The notes under the pieces were generated by a model. It searched no databases. It saw nothing but the letters and a program-made list of their open reading frames with translations, and had not been told where the DNA came from. This document shows, piece by piece, positions 26,361-37,074 of a stretch of DNA of 64,000 nucleotides (position 1 is its first letter; each line of letters starts with the position of its first letter). Made by a program: the position numbers and the translations under genes. The stretch is taken from contig NZ_MCZZ01000069.1 of the NCBI RefSeq assembly GCF_002875705.1, positions 1 to 64,000 on the forward strand, in the 5' to 3' direction. The stretch is from Vibrio sp. 10N.261.45.E2 (lineage in GTDB: Bacteria; Pseudomonadota; Gammaproteobacteria; Enterobacterales; Vibrionaceae).

Positions 26361-27650
26361 ATGTCTGAAGACAGCAGCCAAGCTCAATCCTCTCAAGAAT
26401 TATCACCTCAAGAACAATTCCGTCAGCAAGCTCTTGATTATCATGAGTTCCCAATTCCAGGCAAAATTGCCGTAGAACTGACGAAGCCTGCAAACTCTGC
26501 AGAAGACCTAGCACTTGCATACAGCCCAGGCGTAGCTGAGCCTGTACGCGAGATCGCACAGAACGTTGATAACGTTTATAAGTACACAGGTAAGGGCAAC
26601 ATGGTTGCAGTTATCTCTAACGGTACTGCGATTCTTGGCCTAGGTAACCTTGGTCCAATTGCTTCTAAACCAGTAATGGAAGGTAAAGCGCTTCTGTTTA
26701 AGCGTTTCGCTGGTTTAGATTCTATCGATATTGAAGTAAAACACCGCACAATCGATGAGTTCGTTGATACGGTTGCCAACATCGCAGATACATTCGGCGG
26801 TATTAACCTAGAAGACATCAAAGCACCAGACTGTTTTGAGATTGAACGTCGTCTGATTGAACGTTGTGATGTACCGGTATTCCACGATGACCAACACGGC
26901 ACGGCGATTGTAACGGCAGCGGGTATGCTGAACGCGATCGAGCTTCAAGGTAAGAAGCTTGAAGAGTGTAAGATCGTTTGTTTAGGTGCTGGTGCAGCTG
27001 CGGTAGCTTGTATGGAGCTACTGATTAAGTGTGGTGCTCAGCGTGAGAAGATCTACATGCTTGACCGTAAAGGTGTGATTCACACTCGTCGTGATGACCT
27101 AAATGAATACAAAGAGCTGTTCGCAAATAACACTGACAAGCGCACGCTTGAAGATGTTATCGAAGGCGCTGACTTATTCTTGGGTGTATCGGGTCCTAAC
27201 TTGCTTCCTGCTGAAGCACTAACTCTGATGGCTGACAAGCCAGTTGTGTTTGCATGTTCAAACCCAGATCCAGAGATCAAGCCTGAGCTTGCAAACGAAG
27301 TGCGTTCTGATCTAATTATGGGTACAGGCCGCAGTGACTACCCTAACCAAGTAAACAACGTACTTTGTTTCCCATTCATTTTCCGTGGTGCATTAGATGT
27401 GCGTGCGAGCGAAATTAATGACGAAATGAAACTAGCGGCGGTTAAAGCGATTCGTGAACTAGCGAAAGAAGAAGTGCCAGCTGAAGTACTGGCAGCTGCG
27501 GGTGAGACTGCACTGGAGTTCGGTAAAGGCTACATCATTCCTAAGCCAATGGACCCACGTTTACTTCCTCGCGTAGCACGAGCAGTTGCGGAAGCGGCTG
27601 TTGAATCTGGCGTAGCTCGTATCGAGATGCCTGCTAACTATATGGCATAG
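26361..27650 (+). CDS. Stand-alone malic enzyme
   Basis: It oxidatively decarboxylates malate to pyruvate with NAD(P)+, supplying pyruvate and reducing power. At 429 residues it corresponds only to the malic domain of E. coli MaeB and lacks the C-terminal phosphotransacetylase-like domain (about 330 residues). Motifs: [30 protein letters not shown], the metal-binding [23 protein letters not shown], the nucleotide-binding GAGAAAVAC and [11 protein letters not shown]. The coenzyme cannot be told by eye. An RBS-like AGGA lies 10 nt before the ATG. Confidence 0.93.
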   Translation: MSEDSSQAQSSQELSPQEQFRQQALDYHEFPIPGKIAVELTKPANSAEDLALAYSPGVAEPVREIAQNVDNVYKYTGKGNMVAVISNGTAILGLGNLGPIASKPVMEGKALLFKRFAGLDSIDIEVKHRTIDEFVDTVANIADTFGGINLEDIKAPDCFEIERRLIERCDVPVFHDDQHGTAIVTAAGMLNAIELQGKKLEECKIVCLGAGAAAVACMELLIKCGAQREKIYMLDRKGVIHTRRDDLNEYKELFANNTDKRTLEDVIEGADLFLGVSGPNLLPAEALTLMADKPVVFACSNPDPEIKPELANEVRSDLIMGTGRSDYPNQVNNVLCFPFIFRGALDVRASEINDEMKLAAVKAIRELAKEEVPAEVLAAAGETALEFGKGYIIPKPMDPRLLPRVARAVAEAAVESGVARIEMPANYMA

Positions 27651-27718
27651 AGACATAGATACTGGATGACATAGTCGTCTGGTATTGTCGTTTCGGTATC
27701 GAGACGAAAAAGAATAAT

Positions 27719-27750
27719 AAAAAACCGACTCATCTGGAGTCGGTTTTTTT
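27719..27750 (+). terminator. Terminator of the malic enzyme gene
   Basis: AAAACCGACTC pairs with GAGTCGGTTTT around a 5-nt loop (27732-27736), followed by T. Confidence 0.9.
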
Positions 27751-27851
27751 ATGTCTATCATTCACAGCGCAGTCATAAAAACGCAATGCGTGATGTGATA
27801 AATAGGGTCAGCTAGAGCGAATCAATAATGAAGGCAATGACTGAGTTATTT

Positions 27852-28172
27852 TTATTCTTCGTCAAACGCTTCGAACTCGATACCCATTTCTGTCATCAGT
27901 TTTTTAACTTCAGCAGGGATATCGTCTGGACGATCTTTACGAAGGTCTTCATCCGTTGGTAGTGGTTGGCCTGTGTACGCATGTAGAAAGGCTTCGCACA
28001 GTAGCTCACTGTTTGTTGCATGGCGTAGGTTGTTAATCTGGCGGCGAGTGCGCTCGTCAGTCAGAACCTTTAACACTTTTAGAGGGATAGAAACTGTAAT
28101 TTTCTTTACTTGTTCGCTTTTCTTTCCATGCTCAGCATATGGGCTTATGTATTCACCATTCCAGTCGGCCAT
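27852..28172 (-). CDS. metJ: Methionine repressor MetJ
   Basis: MetJ is a ribbon-helix-helix repressor that uses S-adenosylmethionine as co-repressor and binds tandem 8-bp Met boxes. The 106-residue protein is nearly identical to the E. coli one over [39 protein letters not shown] and [18 protein letters not shown]; only the C-terminal 20 residues differ. It is divergent from metB, and the four Met boxes in the gap would control both. Confidence 0.97.
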   Translation of the reverse strand: MADWNGEYISPYAEHGKKSEQVKKITVSIPLKVLKVLTDERTRRQINNLRHATNSELLCEAFLHAYTGQPLPTDEDLRKDRPDDIPAEVKKLMTEMGIEFEAFDEE

Positions 28173-28247
28173 TGCGTACCTTCATCACTTTAGTTGTTAG
28201 AATAAATTAATAGTGGTGATTTTAGCGGGATTTACTGCCATAAGCAA

Positions 28248-28279
28248 AGACATATAGACGTCTAGAAGTGTTGACGTCT
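28248..28279. promoter_or_regulatory. Four tandem Met boxes between metJ and metB
   Basis: The 8-bp units AGACATAT (28248), AGACGTCT (28256, perfect consensus), AGAAGTGT (28264) and TGACGTCT (28272) lie in tandem. They overlap the -35 element of the metB promoter. Confidence 0.92.
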
Positions 28280-28299
28280 CACGTTTATGAAAGTAAAGT
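28271..28299 (+). promoter_or_regulatory. metB promoter
   Basis: TTGACG (28271-28276) and TAAAGT (28294-28299) are separated by 17 bp, a good sigma-70 promoter. The -35 lies inside the fourth Met box, so MetJ binding would block polymerase. Confidence 0.6.
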
Positions 28300-28380
28300 G
28301 AATAACATATATCTAACACAGCCGCAAAATGCCGACAAGCAGCTGTGACTCTCAGACGCAAAACTTGTAAGGAAGCACCT

Positions 28381-29565
28381 ATGAGCAGCCGGAAGCCAGC
28401 AACCATCGCAGTACGTACTGGTATCGAGTCAGACACGCAACACCATGCCGTTGTCCCACCCATTTATCTTTCGACTAACTATGGGTTTCCCGCTTTTGGT
28501 GAAGTGCCAAAGTACGATTACACCCGCTCAGGTAACCCAAATCGCGGTTTATTAGAAACGGCACTGTTTGAACTTGAGTCAGGTAAAGGCGCGGTTGTCA
28601 CGAACTGCGGTACTTCTGCGCTCAACTTATGGGTTTCTGCTTTCCTAGGTGGCGATGATCTTATTATCGCACCACACGACTGCTACGGCGGTACTTACCG
28701 TCTGTTTAACACTCGTTCACTGAAAGGTGACTTTAAAGTTCTGTTCGTTGATCAATCGGATCAAGCGGCGCTGGATGCGGCGATCGCGCTTAAGCCAAAG
28801 TTGATCTTAATTGAAACACCATCGAATCCTTTGGTTCGTGTGGTTGATATTGCAGAAACTTGTCGTAAAGCGAAAGAGGTTGGTGCTCTGGTTGCTGTAG
28901 ACAACACGTTTTTGACTCCTGTGTTCCAAAAGCCTTTAGAGCTGGGTGCGGATTTTGTTATTCACTCAACCACTAAGTACATCAACGGACACTCGGACGT
29001 TATTGGTGGCGTTGTCGTCACGAAAACAGAAGAGCACGCTGAAGAGCTCGCATGGTGGGGCAACTGTATTGGTGCGACCGGCACACCATTTGATAGCTAC
29101 ATGACTTTACGTGGTATTCGTACGCTAGGTGCGCGTATGCGAGTTCACGAAGAAAGCTCACGTGAAATTCTTGCGTCTCTGCAGCAACAAGATCTTGTCG
29201 GCACTATTTACCACCCAAGTCTTCCTGAACATCCGGGTCATGATATTGCGAAGAAACAGCAATCGGGCTTCGGCTCAATGCTCAGCTTCGAGTTTGCGGG
29301 TTCATTTGAAGCACTTAAGTACTTTGTCGATAAGTTAGAGCTATTCTCTTTGGCAGAATCTCTGGGTGGTGTTGAAAGCCTGATTTGCCACCCTGCGTCG
29401 ATGACTCACCGTGCGATGGGTGACGAAGCTTTAGCGGAAGCGGGTGTTTCTCAGCAGCTACTGCGTCTATCTGTTGGCCTTGAAGATGCAGAAGATTTGA
29501 TTGATGACCTTAAGCAAGCATTTGAAAAGACACAAAGCTTTATCGCTGAAGGGGAGGTTCAATAA
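28381..29565 (+). CDS. metB: Cystathionine gamma-synthase
   Basis: MetB joins O-succinylhomoserine and cysteine to cystathionine in methionine synthesis, with PLP. From the ATG at 28381 (AAGGA 7 nt upstream) it has 394 residues; a longer frame from 28345 has no family support. Motifs: YDYTRSGNPNRG, the PLP-stacking region GTSALNLWVSAF, VDNTFLTPVFQ, and the Schiff-base Lys in HSTTKYINGHSD (about residue 205). Its stop overlaps the metL start (TAATG), so the two are coupled. Confidence 0.96.
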   Translation: MSSRKPATIAVRTGIESDTQHHAVVPPIYLSTNYGFPAFGEVPKYDYTRSGNPNRGLLETALFELESGKGAVVTNCGTSALNLWVSAFLGGDDLIIAPHDCYGGTYRLFNTRSLKGDFKVLFVDQSDQAALDAAIALKPKLILIETPSNPLVRVVDIAETCRKAKEVGALVAVDNTFLTPVFQKPLELGADFVIHSTTKYINGHSDVIGGVVVTKTEEHAEELAWWGNCIGATGTPFDSYMTLRGIRTLGARMRVHEESSREILASLQQQDLVGTIYHPSLPEHPGHDIAKKQQSGFGSMLSFEFAGSFEALKYFVDKLELFSLAESLGGVESLICHPASMTHRAMGDEALAEAGVSQQLLRLSVGLEDAEDLIDDLKQAFEKTQSFIAEGEVQ

Positions 29566-31976
29566 TGGCAACCTTTCGCCAGCTACATAAATTTGGTGGC
29601 AGCAGCTTAGCGAACCCTGAATGTTACCAGCGCGTGGTCAACATTCTTAGAGAATACTCATCAACCACTGACTTGGTCGTGGTATCGGCAGCGGGTAAAA
29701 CAACTAACCGCTTGATTGAGTTTGTTGAAGCGCTCGACAAAGATGGTCGTATCGCTCATGAATGTCTGCAAACACTTCGTCAGTTCCAACTTGAGCTGAT
29801 TGAAGCCTTGCTTGAAGGTGAATCTGCGGCTCAACTAACGACAACCATTCAACAAGAATTTACCGCTTTGGGTGAGCTAACGGCTCCTCTAAGTGAAGCA
29901 CAAAAAGCACAAGTGCTCGGACACGGTGAGATTTGGTCTTCACGTCTGTTAGCTGCGTTGTTGTGCCAACATGATTTACAAGCCGTAGCTCAAGATGCGC
30001 GTGCCTTTTTACGTGCAGAAGTGGGCGCTCAGCCTGAAGTTGACCGCGCACGTTCTTACCCTCTGATTAAAGAAGCCTTGGCGCAGCACGCACATTGCCG
30101 TGTGGTGATTACTGGCTTTATGGCTCAAAACACTGAGGGTGAAACGGTGTTGCTTGGCCGCAATGGTTCGGATTACTCAGCAACTGTGATTGGTGCCTTG
30201 GCTGAAGTTGAACGCGTGACGATTTGGAGTGATGTGGCGGGCGTTTACAGTGCTGACCCTCGTTTGGTTTCGGATGCGTGTTTACTACCTCTACTTCGCC
30301 TTGATGAAGCGAGTGAATTGGCTCGTTTAGCTGCTCCAGTGCTTCATAGCCGAACGCTACAGCCTGTGGCTCAAAGTGCTATGGACTTAAGCTTACGCTG
30401 CAGCTATCAGCCAGAGGCGGGCTCTACACAGATAGAGCGTGTACTGGCATCGGGTCGTGGCGCGAAAATCATTACCTCTTTAGATGAAGTACTTATCGTG
30501 CAGCTGACCTTTGGTCACGGTCATGACTTTGACCGTCTAGAAAGTGAAGTACTTGAAGGGCTAAAACGAGCTCAACTTGAGCCGCTTGCTTACGAGCTTG
30601 AACCGGATCAACACTGCCTACGTCTTGCTTACACAGAAGAGATCGCTGGTGGCGCTCTGGAATATCTACAAGATCACGCGATTGAAGCTGAGATTAAATT
30701 AAAAGAAGGTTTCTCTTTGATTGCTGCGGTGGGCGCGGGTGTGACTAAGAATCCGAACCATTGCTACGGTTTCTACCAGCAGCTTAAGAGCTCGCCAGTT
30801 GAATTCATCTCAGAAGCGAACTCAGGCTTAAGCTTGGTGGCAGTCATTCGTAAGAGTGAAACATCAAGCCTAGTGAAAGGCATTCATTCTCAACTGTTCC
30901 AAGCGCAGAAGCGTGTTGCGATTGCTTTGTGTGGTAAGGGCAACATTGGTTCAAGCTGGTTAAGCCTGTTTGCTGAACAAAAAGCAGAACTTGAAAAGCG
31001 TCGTGGAATGAACTTTGAATTAGTTGCTGTGGTTGATAGTCAAACCTATTGGTTCGATGACCAAGGCATTGATGCGACCTCAGTGAGTAAGCGTTTTGAT
31101 GATGAAGCGATTGCTAACAATGGTAACGACTGGTTGGAGCGTCTGGGTTCTATTCAAGGTTACGATGAAGCCGTTGTTCTCGATGTTACTGCGAGCCCAG
31201 TGCTTGCCGCAAAATATCTGCAAATAGCACAACAAGGTATTCACTTGATCTCGGCGAACAAGGTGGCAGGTTCTGCATCAAGCGAGTACTACCATCAGGT
31301 GCAAGATGCTTTCGCTAAGATCAGCCGTCATTGGTTGTACAACGCGACTGTGGGCGCTGGATTGCCGATTAACCACACAGTAAGAGACCTGCGTGAAAGC
31401 GGCGATGACATTATTGCGTTGTCAGGCATTTTCTCAGGCACGTTGTCCTGGTTGTTTCAACAGTTTGATGGCACGGTGCCATTCAGTGAGTTGGTCGACT
31501 TAGCGTGGCAACAAGGCCTGACTGAACCAGACCCACGAGCTGACCTAGATGGGTCAGACGTGATGCGTAAGTTGGTGATTCTGGCGCGCGAATCGGGTTT
31601 AGATATTGAACCTGAAAACGTAAAAGTGGAATCACTGGTACCTGAAGAGTTGCAAGATCTGTCGGTGGATGACTTCTTTGATAAAGCTTCTGTACTGAGC
31701 GAAGAGTTGGCTGAGCGTTTAGAGAAAGCGCACTCTCAACAAAAAGTTCTACGCTATGTAGCGCGTTTGGAGAAGAACGGTAAGGCAACCGTCGGCGTTG
31801 AAGCACTGTCTAAAGAGCACGCTCTAGCTAACTTACTGCCTTGCGATAATATCTTTGCGATTGAGAGCAAATGGTACAAAGATAACCCGTTGGTTATTCG
31901 TGGCCCAGGTGCAGGGCGTGAAGTCACAGCTGGCGCGATTCAATCTGACCTAAACAGAATGTCTAGCCTGTTTTGA
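29565..31976 (+). CDS. metL: Bifunctional aspartokinase II / homoserine dehydrogenase II
   Basis: MetL catalyses the first and third steps from aspartate to homoserine. The 803-residue chain has the kinase domain first (HKFGGSSLANPECY, then GRNGSDYSATVIGAL and WSDVAGVYSADPRLV), a central ACT-like regulatory region (about 300-455), and the dehydrogenase (LCGKGNIGSSWL at about 465, ISANKVAGSASSEYY, GTLSWLFQ). Length and order match E. coli MetL rather than ThrA. It is coupled to metB and repressed with it through the Met boxes. Confidence 0.95.
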   Translation: MATFRQLHKFGGSSLANPECYQRVVNILREYSSTTDLVVVSAAGKTTNRLIEFVEALDKDGRIAHECLQTLRQFQLELIEALLEGESAAQLTTTIQQEFTALGELTAPLSEAQKAQVLGHGEIWSSRLLAALLCQHDLQAVAQDARAFLRAEVGAQPEVDRARSYPLIKEALAQHAHCRVVITGFMAQNTEGETVLLGRNGSDYSATVIGALAEVERVTIWSDVAGVYSADPRLVSDACLLPLLRLDEASELARLAAPVLHSRTLQPVAQSAMDLSLRCSYQPEAGSTQIERVLASGRGAKIITSLDEVLIVQLTFGHGHDFDRLESEVLEGLKRAQLEPLAYELEPDQHCLRLAYTEEIAGGALEYLQDHAIEAEIKLKEGFSLIAAVGAGVTKNPNHCYGFYQQLKSSPVEFISEANSGLSLVAVIRKSETSSLVKGIHSQLFQAQKRVAIALCGKGNIGSSWLSLFAEQKAELEKRRGMNFELVAVVDSQTYWFDDQGIDATSVSKRFDDEAIANNGNDWLERLGSIQGYDEAVVLDVTASPVLAAKYLQIAQQGIHLISANKVAGSASSEYYHQVQDAFAKISRHWLYNATVGAGLPINHTVRDLRESGDDIIALSGIFSGTLSWLFQQFDGTVPFSELVDLAWQQGLTEPDPRADLDGSDVMRKLVILARESGLDIEPENVKVESLVPEELQDLSVDDFFDKASVLSEELAERLEKAHSQQKVLRYVARLEKNGKATVGVEALSKEHALANLLPCDNIFAIESKWYKDNPLVIRGPGAGREVTAGAIQSDLNRMSSLF

Positions 31977-32030
31977 TTTTCAGATCGGTTGGTTTAGTGT
32001 CTAAATAGCATACTATTCACTAAGATAAAT

Positions 32031-32066
32031 AAGGCTGAAAGCACGATGTGTTTTTCAGCCTTTTTT
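32031..32066 (+). terminator. Terminator of metBL
   Basis: AAGGCTGAAA (32031-32040) pairs with TTTCAGCCTT around a 12-nt loop, followed by T. Confidence 0.85.
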
Positions 32067-32179
32067 CTACCTTATTTCTGCTTTGCGACCCATTTAACGA
32101 CTTGAGTTTTACTCACGATCTACTTGAGAAAAATTCATAATGGATCTGTTGACATTAAATCGTATTCAATTCATTCTAC

Positions 32180-32203
32180 AGACATATAGACGTCTAAACG
32201 TCG
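32180..32203 (+). promoter_or_regulatory. Met boxes upstream of metF
   Basis: AGACATAT (32180), AGACGTCT (32188, perfect) and AAACGTCG (32196) are tandem 8-bp Met boxes. The first 16 bp are identical to those between metJ and metB. A candidate -35 TTGACA lies at 32149-32154; its -10 is poor. Confidence 0.88.
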
Positions 32204-32216
32204 TTTAAGGATTTGA

Positions 32217-33152
<936 letters not shown>

Positions 33153-33225
33153 GCAAAGTCTAACAAGTAAAGCCTAAGCGCTTGTAAAAGCTTCTGGCAG
33201 TAAAATTTCAAATCCTAAAGATACA

Positions 33226-33265
33226 AAAAAGGCTTGGACTCTAAGAGTTCAAGCCTTTTGCTTTT
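33226..33265. terminator. Bidirectional terminator between metF and aphA
   Basis: AAAAGGCTTG and CAAGCCTTTT pair, with further pairing inward around 33243-33248. A and T runs on both sides let it serve both convergent genes. Confidence 0.8.
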
Positions 33266-33291
33266 CTAGCTTCTAGCTTCTAGCTTCTAGC
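33264..33291. repeat. Four tandem copies of a 7-bp repeat
   Basis: TTCTAGC is repeated perfectly four times (33264, 33271, 33278, 33285), between the terminator and the aphA stop codon 5 bp away. Copy number is likely to vary between strains. Confidence 0.92.
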
Positions 33292-33296
33292 TTAAC

Positions 33297-33836
33297 TTAA
33301 GCAAGAGAACCAAGTTCAAGCAGTACTTCTTCAGCCCATACAATCCATGCTTCACGGATAAGTAGGTTGCGACGAAGAGTAAGACGCTCAAGGCGTGCTT
33401 GCTTGTCTAGAGTTGATGGCGTTGCGTAGTAAGCTGCTTCGATTTCACGGTAGTGAGAAACCAGTTTGCGAGACTCTTCTACTAGCTCACCAAGTTGTAC
33501 ACGGTAAGCGTCAGAAGGTTGTACAGCACAAGCCATTAGCTTAGCTGAGAACTCGTCACGAACGGTTGGGTGTGCAGTTGGTTGTTCAAACCATTCACCT
33601 AGCGCGCCACGGCCAGCATCAGTGATAGAGTAAACTTTACGATCAGGTTTGCCTTCTTGAGGCTCAAGCACGCAAGTTACCTGGTCGTTCTGAGCCATTT
33701 TATTTAGCTCGCGGTAAACTTGTTGGTGGCTAGCTTTCCAGAAGTAACCAATGCTTGCGGAGAATTCTTTTGTGATATCGTAACCAGTAGCATCGCGTGT
33801 ACTTAAAACGGTTAGAATTACGTGTGGTAATGACAT
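33297..33836 (-). CDS. aphA: Quorum-sensing regulator AphA (PadR family)
   Basis: AphA is the low-cell-density master regulator of vibrios and activates virulence genes in V. cholerae. The 179-residue protein starts MSLPHVILTVLSTRDATGYD and has the PadR winged helix (residues 1-85, with KASHQQVYRELNKM and EGKPDRKVYSITDAGR) and a C-terminal antiparallel coiled coil for dimerisation. Length and sequence match V. cholerae AphA closely, from memory. Its long leader carries a hairpin and a palindrome. Known control is repression by HapR/LuxR and activation through Qrr sRNA pairing with the leader. Confidence 0.95.
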   Translation of the reverse strand: MSLPHVILTVLSTRDATGYDITKEFSASIGYFWKASHQQVYRELNKMAQNDQVTCVLEPQEGKPDRKVYSITDAGRGALGEWFEQPTAHPTVRDEFSAKLMACAVQPSDAYRVQLGELVEESRKLVSHYREIEAAYYATPSTLDKQARLERLTLRRNLLIREAWIVWAEEVLLELGSLA

Positions 33837-33925
33837 GTCTGAAATCCAAATGGTAAACAGTAAACAAATACTTAAACAACAAGTGTGCTTCTAATGGCAC
33901 GTTATATTGGTTATGTCTAAGTAGC

Positions 33926-33943
33926 ACCAACTCATCGGTTGGT
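33926..33943 (-). other. Short hairpin in the aphA leader
   Basis: ACCAAC (33926-33931) and GTTGGT (33938-33943) pair around a 6-nt loop, about 90-107 nt before the aphA start. In the mRNA the sequence AGUUGGUGCUA could pair with the conserved CCAACU core of Qrr sRNAs, which would open the hairpin. This is inference. Confidence 0.4.
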
Positions 33944-33976
33944 TATGTCACCTTACAAAGCCGTTTATCACCTAGG

Positions 33977-33996
33977 TTGACCAGTTTATTGGTCAA
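33977..33996. promoter_or_regulatory. 20-bp palindrome upstream of aphA
   Basis: TTGACCA (33977-33983) and TGGTCAA (33990-33996) are perfect 7-bp arms with a 6-bp spacer. On the minus strand its TTGACC could also be a -35 element for aphA. The symmetry fits a dimeric regulator. Confidence 0.5.
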
Positions 33997-34133
33997 GATG
34001 CTGCAGATTATTTTTTTGGAGTGTTTCCGCAGCGGAGCAGTAGTATATCTAAATAATAAGCATAAAGTAGAATACATGGACAAAATAACCCAAAAAACTG
34101 ACAAAATACTCACTAGTGGTTATTTTGCAAAAT

Positions 34134-34158
34134 AAAAAGGCCGCACGAGGCGACCTTT
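34134..34158 (-). terminator. Terminator of ppc
   Basis: On the minus strand AAAAGGTCGC pairs with GCGGCCTTTT (one G-U pair) around a 5-nt loop and is followed by T. Confidence 0.78.
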
Positions 34159-34185
34159 TGTTCTTTTTATAGTAGGAACCACTAA

Positions 34186-36816
34186 TTAACCAGTGTTTCG
34201 CATGCCTGCTGCAATGCCTGCAATCGTCACCATTAGCGCTTCTTCTAGCTCTGCTGGTGGTGTTTCACACTTACGAGTACGGTAAAGCAGTTCTGCTTGA
34301 AGCATGTTTAGTGGCTCAACGTAGATGTTACGTAGGCGAATTGACTCAAGCCCCCAAGGGTCGCTCTGCATCAAGTTCTCGTTATTTTCTACATTCAGTA
34401 CCGCTTTGATGTCTTTTTGTAGCTGTTCACGCAGTAACTCACCCAGAGGTAATAGCTCTTCGTCAACAAGACGTTGGTCGTAGTACTTCGCAATTTCCAT
34501 GTTGCACTTCGAGTACACCATTTCCAGCATACCTAGGCGAGTTGAGAAGAATGGCCATTCACGACACATCTCTTCAAGTAGCGCTTGGTGGCCTTGGTCT
34601 ACTGAGTATTGAATTGCTTCGCCTGCACCTAACCATGCCGGAAGTACCAAGCGGTTTTGGCTCCAAGAGAAGATCCATGGAATTGCACGTAGGCTTTCTA
34701 CGCCGCCATTCGGGTTACGTTTCGCAGGGCGAGAACCAAGAGGTAGTTTACCTAGCTCCAGTTCAGGCGTCGCTTGACGGAAATAAGGTACAAATTTCTC
34801 TTCACCACGAACCACGTTACGGTAAGCCTCACAAGAGACTTGAGACAGCACTTCCATTAGGTCGCGCCACTCTTGTTTAGGCTCTGGTGGCGGCAGAAGG
34901 TTCGCTTCTAGAATCGCACTTGCGTATAGGTTGAAGCTGTTTACTGCAACATCCGGCAAGCCAAGCTTAAAGCGGATCATTTCGCCTTGTTCAGTTACAC
35001 GTAGGCCGCCTTTCAAGCTCTTAGGTGGCTGAGAAAGAAGAGCAGCGTGCGCCGGAGCACCACCACGACCAACTGTACCGCCACGGCCGTGGAATAGAGT
35101 CAGTTCAATACCTTCTTCGTCGCAAACCTTAACCAGCTTGTCCATCGCATCGTATTGAGCCCAACCTGCGGACATTACGCCGGCATCTTTCGCTGAGTCA
35201 GAATATCCGATCATCACCATTTGGTGATTCTGGATAAAGCCACGGTACAAGTCGATGCTCATTAGTTGCTTCATTACCGCTTCTGAGTTGTTCAAGTCGT
35301 CTAGCGTTTCGAACAGTGGACATACGTCCATGCGATACGGACAACCACACTCTTGCAGCAGCAAGTGAACTGCCAGTACATCGGATGCAGTACGAGCCAT
35401 AGAGATAACGTAGGCACCGAAAGCTTCACGAGGTTGAGCAGCAATGACCTTACAGGTGTCTAAAACCTCTTTAACCTGTTCAGATGGCTCCCAATCACGA
35501 GGAAGTAGTGGGCGTTTTGAGCTTAATTCATTGGTTAAGAATGCGATCTTGTCTTGCTCGCTCCATTGGTCGTAATCGCCAATGCCTAGGTAGCGAGTCA
35601 GTTCAGACAGCACATCTGAGTGACGGGTACTTTCTTGACGAACATCGAGACGAACTAGGTGTACACCGAATGCTTTTAGGCGGCGCAGAGTATCAAGCAG
35701 AGAACCGTCTGCGATCACGCCCATGCCACATTCGTGTAGCGATTGGTAACACGCGTACAACGGTGTCCAAAGTTGGTCGATATTCTGTAGTGTTTCTTTC
35801 TTCGGTACTTCTGCATCATGCAGTTTCGCATCAAGTACTTCTAACGTGTTGTTCAGCAGAGTACGAAGGCTCTTTAGGATTGCACGGTATGCTTCGTGCT
35901 CGTCACCCGCTAGCTCACGAACGGCATCATTGCACTTAGTCATCGACAGTTCGGTAATCAGCTCGTTTACGTCACCTAGGTAAAGGTCAGCGGCTTTCCA
36001 GCGAGATAGGCGCAGCACTTCTTTGGTAATGGTGTGCGTTACGAATGGGTTACCATCGCGGTCACCGCCCATCCAAGATGAGAAGTGTACTGGGCGCGCA
36101 TCAATTGGCAGGCCTTCACCAAGATAACCTTTTAGTCGGCCATCCATTTCACGTAGGAAATCAGGAACCGCTTCCCATAGCGAGTTTTCTACAACTGCAA
36201 AGCCCCATTTAGCCTCATCAAGTGGTGTAGGGCGTTGCTGACGAATCACATCTGAGTGCCAGCCTTGAGCGATAAGTTGCTCTAGGCGACGTTCTGTTTT
36301 CACACGCTCTTTGTGTGATAGGTCGCTTAATTCTAATTTAGATAGACACTCGTTGATCTTAACCAGCTTGTTAATCATGGTGCGACGAGTGATTTCTGTT
36401 GGGTGTGCAGTCAGAACGAGTTCAATGTTCAGGTCGCGAACGGCTTGAGCCGCATCTAGCTTGCTGATGTCATTCTGGTTTAATTTGGAAAATAGAGATT
36501 GCAGCACATCTGGTTCGCAAACATGCTCCTCACAGTGGCGAGAGATGGTGTGGTACTGCTCTGCCATATTGGTGAGGTTGAGAAATTGGTTAAACGCACG
36601 AGCAACAGGAGTCAGTTGTTCGTTCGGCAGGTTTTTGATTTCTTCAACTAGGCTGTCACGGTCAGCTTTGTTGCCTGCGCGGGCGGATTTGGAAAGTTTA
36701 CGGATAGTCTCCACTTTCTCTAAGATAACGTCACCATGTGCATCTTGGATTGTGTTACCTAGCAAGCGTCCCAGCATGCTTACGTTACTCTTGAGAGCGG
36801 CGTATTTCTCGTTCAT
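34186..36816 (-). CDS. ppc: Phosphoenolpyruvate carboxylase
   Basis: Ppc carboxylates phosphoenolpyruvate to oxaloacetate to refill the TCA cycle. The start is ATG at 36816 ([20 protein letters not shown], as in E. coli), giving 876 residues; upstream in-frame starts lack support. Catalytic motifs: [12 protein letters not shown] (His near residue 138), [24 protein letters not shown], the glycine-rich [25 protein letters not shown], and the invariant C-terminal RNTG. It is a single gene with its own terminator. Confidence 0.97.
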   Translation of the reverse strand: MNEKYAALKSNVSMLGRLLGNTIQDAHGDVILEKVETIRKLSKSARAGNKADRDSLVEEIKNLPNEQLTPVARAFNQFLNLTNMAEQYHTISRHCEEHVCEPDVLQSLFSKLNQNDISKLDAAQAVRDLNIELVLTAHPTEITRRTMINKLVKINECLSKLELSDLSHKERVKTERRLEQLIAQGWHSDVIRQQRPTPLDEAKWGFAVVENSLWEAVPDFLREMDGRLKGYLGEGLPIDARPVHFSSWMGGDRDGNPFVTHTITKEVLRLSRWKAADLYLGDVNELITELSMTKCNDAVRELAGDEHEAYRAILKSLRTLLNNTLEVLDAKLHDAEVPKKETLQNIDQLWTPLYACYQSLHECGMGVIADGSLLDTLRRLKAFGVHLVRLDVRQESTRHSDVLSELTRYLGIGDYDQWSEQDKIAFLTNELSSKRPLLPRDWEPSEQVKEVLDTCKVIAAQPREAFGAYVISMARTASDVLAVHLLLQECGCPYRMDVCPLFETLDDLNNSEAVMKQLMSIDLYRGFIQNHQMVMIGYSDSAKDAGVMSAGWAQYDAMDKLVKVCDEEGIELTLFHGRGGTVGRGGAPAHAALLSQPPKSLKGGLRVTEQGEMIRFKLGLPDVAVNSFNLYASAILEANLLPPPEPKQEWRDLMEVLSQVSCEAYRNVVRGEEKFVPYFRQATPELELGKLPLGSRPAKRNPNGGVESLRAIPWIFSWSQNRLVLPAWLGAGEAIQYSVDQGHQALLEEMCREWPFFSTRLGMLEMVYSKCNMEIAKYYDQRLVDEELLPLGELLREQLQKDIKAVLNVENNENLMQSDPWGLESIRLRNIYVEPLNMLQAELLYRTRKCETPPAELEEALMVTIAGIAAGMRNTG

Positions 36817-37020
36817 TGTCATCCTGCCTCGTAAAAAAATTACATCCATTGTTCCTTGTTAAGTACACAATCTAGCGAAAACTGCTGTATCTAGTCAAAT
36901 AAAGCATTCTAAGTTTGCAATTATTAGTTTTCGAAATGCGGGAGAAGTAAATTTTCCAATACTTCGGAATCAAAGTGAAATTTAATTACAAGATCAGGCT
37001 GTGTCAGGGATAACAGAATA

Positions 37021-37046
37021 AAAGCCACTTTTTCGAGTGGCTTTTA
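37021..37046 (-). terminator. Terminator of argE
   Basis: AAAAGCCACT (37021-37030) and AGTGGCTTTT (37037-37046) pair around a 6-nt loop; the minus strand continues with ATTCTG. Confidence 0.8.
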
Positions 37047-37074
37047 TACGAAAATATTGGAAGAAAAGTAATCG

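Larger units (their letters stand above)
33837..34133 (-). promoter_or_regulatory. aphA leader and promoter region
   Basis: No gene lies in these ~300 bp. A 6-bp hairpin (33926-33943) and a 20-bp palindrome (33977-33996) are the visible structures. No exact LuxR/HapR operator was found; TTTATTGGTCAA at 33985-33996 resembles one half of it. Confidence 0.5.
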
